From CBDCRK01 sp965220955 (GTDB lineage Bacteria; Desulfobacterota; Binatia; Bin18; CBDCRK01): a stretch of DNA of 64,000 bases. The notes under the pieces were generated by a model. The model saw only the letters and a list, made by a program, of their open reading frames with translations. It searched no databases and was not told the origin of the DNA. Shown in pieces: positions 58,626-64,000 of the stretch. The stretch lies in the NCBI GenBank assembly GCA_965220955.1, contig CBDCRK010000032.1, positions 248,001 through 312,000 on the forward strand. The letters run 5' to 3'. The number at the start of each line of letters is the position of its first letter. Within the stretch, counting starts at the first letter, position 1. The position numbers and the translations under genes are program-made.

Positions 58626-60385
58626 AAGATTTCTTCCTGTACGGAAACAAGAACCAGGCGATGGTTGCCTTTTGGTCCTGTACCTTCGCTGATGTCCACC
58701 TCTCTCAACTCTCTATTTCCCTGCTCTGTCTCCATTCTATGTCTAGTTTTCTCCCACTCTTCCTCCCACATGAGTAAGAAGAATGGAGCCTCCGCACCGT
58801 CGGTTGCGGGATAAGCTTGCTGACTAGCTTGCTGACTAACGCTTCGCTTGGTTCCCGGCTTTTCTTGATAGCGGGGGATATGCTGCCGGGCATAGAAAAG
58901 GGCACCAAAGTCAAACGAGTGGTAGAAGAAGAGCGAAAGTTCAGGACCAACTATACGGCTCACCCGTGCCATAAAAGGTTTAAAGCTGCGGTCCTGTGCT
59001 AGGACGGGGCGGAGGCTACTATTGACCAGAACAAGGATGGCAACCGTAAGAGCCGTCAGGCAGGTAAAGACATATCCCCAGGAATGTTTGCTTAGCGCCC
59101 AGAGAAGAAAAAGGGCAGTCAGGCCAGTAAGGCTCGACCAAGCAAAGACTGCCAAGAGGTGGTTTGTAACAAAATGGGTGAAGAGAGGAAGGTTCGCCTG
59201 ATCCTTGGGGTGGAGAAATGGGCGGATGTGCTCGAGAAGGTCCCAGCCTCCAGCCTGGGCCATAACCACCCCTCCGCTCAAGAGAAAGAATATAGCACAG
59301 ATGTATCCGCTGAGCAGAGCTAGAGAGCGATCCGCAGTCTGTGGTTTATGGTCTCCGTCTCCCCTTTCTATCTTTTCTAACCACTGCCACCAAGCCCCAA
59401 GAAGGAGGGCCACCGCTGGATAGAGGGGCAGAATATACACGCTACGCTTTCCTGAGGCGACCGAATAAAAGAGGAACACCGTACCAAACCACACCAATAG
59501 GTAAAGCAATCCGTCTTCCGCTAGGGTGTGGCGGCGGTGGTAGAGGAAAACAACTAGCGGTGGGAGAAAAAAACTCCATGGGGCCATACCAAGGAAAAGG
59601 TTAGGGATAAAGTAATAAAAAGGGTGCTTATGTCCTGTACCTCCGACTTCAGTGGCAATAAAGCGAAGGAGGTTTTCTTCTAGGATTTGCTTGACAAAAA
59701 ACCGCTCCCCCCCTTGCCAAGTGGCCAGGGCATACCAAGAGCCAGCCAACAGAATAAAAAAGATGGCGCCAGCCAACAGATGCAGCTTGCGCAAAAAGGC
59801 AAAATCCCGCCTTAACCAAAGAAACAGCAAAGCTCCGAGGCAGGGAAGGAGGGCTCCCACCGGCCCTTTGGCAAGCGTAGCCAGCCCTAAGAGCAGAGCC
59901 AATACCAGGGTTTTGCCCCTGTCGCCGTTCCCCTCATAGTAGAGAAAGAGGAAAAAGAGAAAGGCCGCAACCACAAAGAAAGTCAGCGTCATATCCACCC
60001 GAGCGGTAATCGCTGCTCGCCACCACTCAAAACTGGTGGTCAGGACAAGCGCGGCAACAAGCCCCGCCTCCTTGCCCCACAAACGTCGGCCCGCTAGGTA
60101 GGTGAAGAGTACGCCCAGTGTAGCCAAAATCGCCGAGGGAAGGCGGATAGTAAGCTCATTAACCCTGCCAAAGGCGTGCGAGATGAGGGCCCCAAGCCAG
60201 TGAAAGAGAGGAGGCTTGGAGGGGATTTCAGTACCGTTGCGCAGGGGTAAGATCCACTCTCCACTGCTGTAGATCTCCCAGACCACCACTCCTTCGCGCG
60301 GTTCTCCCCTGGTATGAAAGGGAATGTCCCCTAATCCCCAGAAAAAAAGCAGAAGGCAGACAAAGATCAGAAAGGTCGGGCGCAT
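58622..60385 (-). CDS. ArnT/PMT-type glycosyltransferase (tandem copy 1)
   Basis: A 587-residue GT-C membrane protein with about 12 hydrophobic segments. The first periplasmic loop has GEPREGVVVWEIYSSGEWIL, then RNGTEIPSKPPLFHWLGAL, and WRAAITARVDMTLTFFVVAA follows, as in ArnT-like enzymes that use undecaprenyl-phosphate sugars. The C-terminal soluble part (about 480-587) is variable, and QQASQQAYPATD looks low-complexity. It overlaps the mgtE start by 4 bp (58622-58625) and follows its paralogue at 60406 by 20 bp, so the three form one minus-strand unit. The acceptor may be lipid A or a similar envelope glycan (kdsB is nearby), by inference. Confidence 0.88.
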   Translation of the reverse strand: MRPTFLIFVCLLLFFWGLGDIPFHTRGEPREGVVVWEIYSSGEWILPLRNGTEIPSKPPLFHWLGALISHAFGRVNELTIRLPSAILATLGVLFTYLAGRRLWGKEAGLVAALVLTTSFEWWRAAITARVDMTLTFFVVAAFLFFLFLYYEGNGDRGKTLVLALLLGLATLAKGPVGALLPCLGALLFLWLRRDFAFLRKLHLLAGAIFFILLAGSWYALATWQGGERFFVKQILEENLLRFIATEVGGTGHKHPFYYFIPNLFLGMAPWSFFLPPLVVFLYHRRHTLAEDGLLYLLVWFGTVFLFYSVASGKRSVYILPLYPAVALLLGAWWQWLEKIERGDGDHKPQTADRSLALLSGYICAIFFLLSGGVVMAQAGGWDLLEHIRPFLHPKDQANLPLFTHFVTNHLLAVFAWSSLTGLTALFLLWALSKHSWGYVFTCLTALTVAILVLVNSSLRPVLAQDRSFKPFMARVSRIVGPELSLFFYHSFDFGALFYARQHIPRYQEKPGTKRSVSQQASQQAYPATDGAEAPFFLLMWEEEWEKTRHRMETEQGNRELREVDISEGTGPKGNHRLVLVSVQEEIL

Positions 60386-60405
60386 ATGCCCAGATTCTCT
60401 TAAAG

Positions 60406-62253
60406 TCAGTGGGAGGCTTCTTCTCCCTGACCCAAGGTTCTGTTCTCTCGGGTGGGAAAGAGCGCTACCAGAGCCAGCCGGTGTTTTTTATCTGGGCCCC
60501 TCCCCTTGCTAAGTGCCAGGAGTTGGGGGCGCCCATTACCAGGAGTGGCGAGGTGCTTGCTTTGCAAACTCGGCTCATTGTGTTCGTTGGCTACGGGGGA
60601 CTGCCCCGCAGATGGCTGCCCCAACGCTTCGTTTAGTTCCTGCCATTTCTCCTCCCACATGAGAAAAAATAGAGGAGAGGTGACACCATCAGGCAGACCG
60701 TGGGAGAGGTCCTCTTTATATGGGGCGATGCGTCTGTCGGCATAGAAAGTTGCGCCGTAGTCATACCTCATTTTCCCCAGCTCATAAAAGAAAAGGGGAG
60801 CATCCTTTACGGAGGACCGTACCCCTAGCATGAAAGGCTTATATGTTCGCTCCTGAGCGAGCAGTGGGCGAAACAGGGCATGAGTAAAATAGAGCGAGGC
60901 TGAGATCGCGACTGTGAGCGCTGAGAACACGTAGATCCACTGAGCTTTTCTCAGTCCCCACAGGTACCAGGACACGGCCACGCCAAGGAAGACGAGCCAC
61001 ACTACCACTAGGCCGAAGTGGGTTTGTAGCCCATAGGCAATAAGCGGAAGATTAGCCTGATCTCGCGGGTGGAGAAAAGGGGTGACTATATGGTCGAGGT
61101 CAAAACCAGCCCCATGAGCCATAAGGAAGAGAAAAGCAAGAGAGAAAACTGTGCACAGCGCATAGGCACATGCCTGACCAAGCCGCCTGGTCAGCACCGA
61201 ATCAACCTCCTCTCCCCCGACCAGCCAGTGCCACCATGAGCCTAGAAGCAGAGCCACAGCCGGGTACATGACCAGAATGTAGTTACTTCGCTTGCCTGAA
61301 GCGAGAGAGAAAAAGATCAGGGTGACTAGGCACCAGGCCACTGGATACAAGAGACGCTGGTCCCTTAGCTCGGCACGAGAGCGAAAGAGAGAGTAGAGGA
61401 GGGGAGGGAAGAATAGGCTCCAGGGAAGCATGCCAGCAAAGAGAGTGGGAAGGTAATAGTAAAAGGCATGATTGCGACTTGGTCCTCCTTGCTCACTTCC
61501 TAGAAAACGGAATACATTTTCGTCGAGAATCTGTTTTTGGAAGAATTCCCATCCTCCCTGCCATGAAGCCAGGAGATACCAGGAGGCAGCAACAAGCGAA
61601 ACAATCACTGCCCCTTCGACCAGGCGCAACTGGCGCAAAAAAGGGAGGTCTCGGCATACCCCCAGAAAACAGACCACAACTAGGCCAGGGAGGAGGATTC
61701 CCACCGGTCCTTTAGCCAGGATGGCAAGACCTAAGAGAAGGTAAAACAAGTATAAGCTCCACCGCCCTAGAGTCTTTTCTTCCCACAGCCACCAAAAGAG
61801 CATCAGTGCTGCCACGGAAAAGAAAGTGAGGAGCATATCGCTCCTGGCAATGATTGCCCAGCGCATCCATTCCGGCGAGGTGGCCAGAATCAAGGCAGAG
61901 AGGAGCCCTGCACGCCATCCCCACAAGCGATAGCCGAAAAAGAAGGTGAGGAGTACACCAGCGGTAGCAGCAAGTGCCGAAGGAAAGCGAATGGTAAACT
62001 CGTTGAGTCGACCAGTTAACAAAGCGAGAAGTGCCCCCAGCCAATGAAGAAGAGGTGGCTTCAAGGGGGTTTCCTCGCCATTACGCAACGGCAGGACCCA
62101 GTTTCCTCTGTTGACCATTTCCCAGACGACCAAGGCCTCTTTGGGTTCCTCGTAATTGTAAAAGGGGGTAAGGCCAAGGTCCCACACGTAGAGTAACATG
62201 CATAGGAAAAAGAGACCTATGGCTGCCTGCCAGATACGCCGCCGCTCTGTCAT
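60406..62253 (-). CDS. ArnT/PMT-type glycosyltransferase (tandem copy 2)
   Basis: A 615-residue paralogue of the gene next to it, with the same plan: a first membrane helix, the loop YNYEEPKEALVVWEMVNRGN followed by RNGEETPLKPPLLHWLGALL, EWMRWAIIARSDMLLTFF, and further helices such as LFYLLLGLAILAKGPVGILL. The C-terminal tail (about 520-615) contains a hydrophilic stretch of the kind that varies between the copies. It is the first gene of the unit that runs into copy 1 and mgtE. Relatives transfer aminoarabinose, mannose or galacturonic acid; the sugar here is unknown. Confidence 0.88.
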   Translation of the reverse strand: MTERRRIWQAAIGLFFLCMLLYVWDLGLTPFYNYEEPKEALVVWEMVNRGNWVLPLRNGEETPLKPPLLHWLGALLALLTGRLNEFTIRFPSALAATAGVLLTFFFGYRLWGWRAGLLSALILATSPEWMRWAIIARSDMLLTFFSVAALMLFWWLWEEKTLGRWSLYLFYLLLGLAILAKGPVGILLPGLVVVCFLGVCRDLPFLRQLRLVEGAVIVSLVAASWYLLASWQGGWEFFQKQILDENVFRFLGSEQGGPSRNHAFYYYLPTLFAGMLPWSLFFPPLLYSLFRSRAELRDQRLLYPVAWCLVTLIFFSLASGKRSNYILVMYPAVALLLGSWWHWLVGGEEVDSVLTRRLGQACAYALCTVFSLAFLFLMAHGAGFDLDHIVTPFLHPRDQANLPLIAYGLQTHFGLVVVWLVFLGVAVSWYLWGLRKAQWIYVFSALTVAISASLYFTHALFRPLLAQERTYKPFMLGVRSSVKDAPLFFYELGKMRYDYGATFYADRRIAPYKEDLSHGLPDGVTSPLFFLMWEEKWQELNEALGQPSAGQSPVANEHNEPSLQSKHLATPGNGRPQLLALSKGRGPDKKHRLALVALFPTRENRTLGQGEEASH

Positions 62254-62480
62254 AGAAGTCCTCTAAACACTCTCGCAGAAGGAGTAGCCTACTTCAGGTA
62301 GAGATGTCAAACCCTCCTCTTTAGACACTGCTATTGACGGGGAAGAACCCGACCGGCTAGTTATTAACTACTAGTGAACATTTTAGTTTTTCTCCTCCTT
62401 AATCCTTCCCTGCTGAAGGAAGGAGGTTTCTACGGGCAAAAAAAGATGGGCTTCCTCGTCCTTAACGGGAGAGAGTTGGA
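62254..62480. other. intergenic region upstream of the glycosyltransferase unit
   Basis: This 227-bp gap lies between divergent genes and should contain both promoters. CCTTCC (62404-62409) and GGAAGG (62418-62423) can form a short hairpin, preceded by a pyrimidine run. No further structure is seen. Confidence 0.35.
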
Positions 62481-62687
62481 GTGGGGACCAAGAGGCGCAA
62501 AGTTATATGTAGTCCTCTGGTAGTCTCTAGCCTTCTCCTTGTCTTTGCTGGAGGCATGTTGTGCGGCTATGTTTGGCAGGAGCGGAAGGTACTCCTGCTT
62601 AAGCGGCAGGTGCAGTGGCTAGAGACACAACAGGAAGAAGGGAGAGAGCGAGAAAACGCGCTCGAAGCACGGCTTAAGGAACTATAA
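62481..62687 (+). CDS. small single-pass protein with coiled coil
   Basis: A 68-residue protein from GTG 62481: a basic start (MGTKRRKVICS), one membrane segment (PLVVSSLLLVFAGGMLCGYVW, about 12-32) and a charged helix likely to form a coiled coil (LLLKRQVQWLETQQEEGRER, then ENALEARLKEL). The plan resembles FtsL/DivIC-like or other small membrane-anchored coiled-coil proteins, but there is no specific match. A GGGAGAG site precedes the start. Confidence 0.5.
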   Translation: MGTKRRKVICSPLVVSSLLLVFAGGMLCGYVWQERKVLLLKRQVQWLETQQEEGRERENALEARLKEL

Positions 62688-62859
62688 CACGCTCATAAGG
62701 TTGTAAGCGGGACAACTACAGGAGGATCTAGAGGCAAGGCCTAATCGCCTTGAAGGAATTACCTCCCTCCTTGCCTAAAGGCACCATCAGAATCAAGGGT
62801 CATCCGAAAGTCAGGAATTCCTGAAATAGGAGCAAGGCATGCTTCACCCCTGCTGCTAC

Positions 62860-63123
62860 TTACTTCCCTTCTCTCTTTAGCACCTGGTACCCTTCGAGCA
62901 GTCGTGTTACCCGTTCTTGCTCCGAAGTATAGCGTCGCAGACCTAAGAAGAGCCTAACGAGTTCTTCTTCTGTGGCTTCATCCGCCGGCTGCAGCACCTT
63001 GATTAGCTCAGCCACCAAACCAGGAAACTTCTCGCTGGGAATATAATAATGAGCCCAGCCGAATTCACAGTGACGGTGGAGGATCTTGGCAATAGTCTTT
63101 TCTAGGGTTTCCCGTCCCCTCAT
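62860..63123 (-). CDS. hypothetical small protein
   Basis: An 87-residue, mostly helical soluble protein: MRGRETLEKTIAKILHRHCE, FGWAHYYIPSEKFPGLVAEL, EEELVRLFLGLRRYTSEQER. I do not recognise the family. Composition and length look like a real gene. It is isolated on the minus strand, convergent with the small membrane protein and divergent from kdsB. Confidence 0.55.
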   Translation of the reverse strand: MRGRETLEKTIAKILHRHCEFGWAHYYIPSEKFPGLVAELIKVLQPADEATEEELVRLFLGLRRYTSEQERVTRLLEGYQVLKREGK

Positions 63124-63334
63124 GAAGTATTTCCTCCCTTCGACTCAGCTCAGGACAGGCTTTTGTCTCTGTCAGCTCGACACCTTAGTGTCTCTTCCCT
63201 CTAGAGTCAAGATTGGGGGTTAACCCCCATCTCTCGCTGGATTGACGCCTCTCGGCTTCTCCCGTATAGTCTCTGTAACCTTTACTCAAATACCTGCCTT
63301 GCCGGGCAGGGAAAGCAGGCAAGGTTTCCTGCGT
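63124..63334. other. intergenic region with interspersed-repeat sequence and palindrome
   Basis: Just upstream of the small gene, CCCTTCGACTCAGCTCAGGA (63136-63155) looks like a widespread intergenic repeat (CCTTCGACTCAG...CAGGACAGGC). TGGGGGTTAACCCCCA (63214-63229) is a perfect 16-bp palindrome, possibly an operator. GCAGGGAAAGCAGGCAAGG precedes the kdsB start. No coding frame is seen. Confidence 0.45.
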
Positions 63335-64000
63335 ATGGCTGTCTCTGTTGTTGCCGTGATCCCGGCCCGCTACAGCTCAACCCGCCTACCTGGGAAGCCT
63401 CTGGCCCTGATTGCCAACAAGCCCCTGATTCAGCATGTATACGAGCGGGCTATCCGGGCACTGGGCATTGATCAGGTGATTGTGGCCACAGATGACGAGC
63501 GAATCTATAAAGTGGTGCAAGGGTTTGGGGGTAGGGCAGTGATGACCCGTGCCGATCACCCCTCGGGCACCGACCGCATTGCCGAGGTGGCTGCGACTTT
63601 GACCGCAGATGTGGTTGTCAATGTGCAAGGCGACCTTGCTTCTTTTGCCCCGGAGGTGATCGAGGTAACAGTGGCGCCGCTCATAACAGACTCTCTCGCC
63701 GCTATGTCCACGCTTAAGACCCCGATCACTGACGAGACTGAGTGGCATAATCCTAATGTTGTTAAAGTGGTAACCGACCGCAACGGGTATGCACTCTACT
63801 TTTCTCGGAGTCCGATCCCTTTTCACAAGGGTCAAGGGTCAGGGGTCAGGGGTCAGGAAAGGATTCTCGGGTACAGACACATTGGCTTGTATGTGTACCG
63901 TAAGGACTTTCTCCTCACGTTTACTCATCTCCCTCCTACTCCGCTGGAGGAGGCAGAGAATCTCGAACAGCTGCGGGCTTTAGAGTGGGGATACCGGATC
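63335..64000 (+). CDS. kdsB: 3-deoxy-manno-octulosonate cytidylyltransferase, cut by window edge
   Basis: The frame from ATG 63335 stays open for 222 codons to the right edge. KdsB activates Kdo as CMP-Kdo for lipopolysaccharide core assembly. Seen are SVVAVIPARYSSTRLPGKPL (4-23), VIVATDDERIY, VMTRADHPSGTDRIAEV, VVNVQGDL, YALYFSRSPIPFHK and LGYRHIGLYVYRKDFLL. Two oddities: the conserved NVQGDEP loop reads NVQGDLASFAP, and a short GGGTCA-rich insertion (63828-63857) adds GQGSGVRGQ in a loop. The usual length is about 245-250 residues, so roughly 30 are missing off the edge. It supports a Gram-negative envelope. Confidence 0.92.
   Translation, partial: MAVSVVAVIPARYSSTRLPGKPLALIANKPLIQHVYERAIRALGIDQVIVATDDERIYKVVQGFGGRAVMTRADHPSGTDRIAEVAATLTADVVVNVQGDLASFAPEVIEVTVAPLITDSLAAMSTLKTPITDETEWHNPNVVKVVTDRNGYALYFSRSPIPFHKGQGSGVRGQERILGYRHIGLYVYRKDFLLTFTHLPPTPLEEAENLEQLRALEWGYRI
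63828..63857. repeat. GGGTCA(G/A) minisatellite inside kdsB
   Basis: About four near-copies of GGGTCA(A/GG) lie head to tail within kdsB, coding for the extra loop GQGSGVRGQ. The block keeps the frame open. Similar AAGGGTCA words occur in the 5' end of the SurA-like gene near 11130-11150, so this simple repeat type recurs in the genome. Confidence 0.6.

Noticed and set aside
1..64000. tRNA or rRNA genes
   Set aside because: I looked for cloverleaf-like and rRNA-like sequence in the gaps and recognised none, though reading by eye can miss a tRNA.

Overview
This is a protein-coding stretch of a bacterial chromosome, probably from an uncultured Gram-negative hopanoid producer. The evidence is outer-membrane lipid-transport genes (mlaA, hpnM, hpnN), kdsB for Kdo, SurA-like and MlaC-like periplasmic proteins, and a block of hpn genes. 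Acyl-CoA thiolase-like/DUF35/MaoC genes, an amidohydrolase_2 protein and an edge-cut P450 fit deltaproteobacterial, Tectomicrobia-like or similar lineages; that placement is inference. I recognised no tRNA, rRNA, CRISPR array or complete insertion sequence.

Layout. 1-6.4 kb: P450 5' end, mutL, a Phd/VapC toxin-antitoxin pair, a gene-poor patch with an ISAs1 transposase scrap, then aroQ-accB-accC. 6.4-17.1 kb: a DUF1573 protein, mfd, a SurA-like isomerase, pdxA, a DUF4301 protein and a large phosphohexomutase, all on the + strand. 17.1-28.1 kb: sound genes (DUF429, radical SAM, AlaX, an M28 peptidase with PD40 repeats and PDZ) mixed with broken ones (CofD/YvcK tail, a frameshifted gene, a YoeB-like remnant, DUF4139 joined to an SNF2 ATPase with an internal deletion, a SWIM gene with a nonsense codon). 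28.1-34.2 kb: rnhC-purN-comF on the - strand, then hydrolase, DsbA-like and amidohydrolase genes.

34.3-52.8 kb is the most interesting part. Hopanoid tailoring and transport genes (hpnL, hpnJ, hpnI, hpnK, hpnN, hpnM, mlaA) are interleaved with genes for 2-aminoethylphosphonate (AEP): a split phosphonopyruvate decarboxylase, AEP transaminase (phnW) and a PntC-like cytidylyltransferase. Two CDP-alcohol phosphotransferases and a truncated PEP mutase lie nearby. The - strand run mlaA-hpnM-hpnN-ppd(alpha)-ppd(beta)-VOC-phnW-pntC looks like one operon. It suggests that AEP is made, activated as CMP-AEP, put on a lipid, and that lipid moved to the outer membrane. The acceptor could be diacylglycerol or a hopanoid; the sequence does not say which.

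52.9-57.1 kb is a - strand acyl-CoA cluster: alpha/beta hydrolase, thiolase-like protein without the usual cysteine, DUF35 partner, PHP phosphoesterase and two MaoC-like hot-dog proteins. 57.2-62.3 kb holds a doubly frameshifted mgtE and two tandem ArnT-like glycosyltransferases; a third lies at 41.9-43.7 kb. The window ends inside kdsB.

A theme through the window is gene damage: precise deletions, one-base shifts, a nonsense codon, a 19-bp tandem duplication and several gene scraps. It is either a decaying genome or an error-prone assembly, and that matters for the missing PEP mutase.
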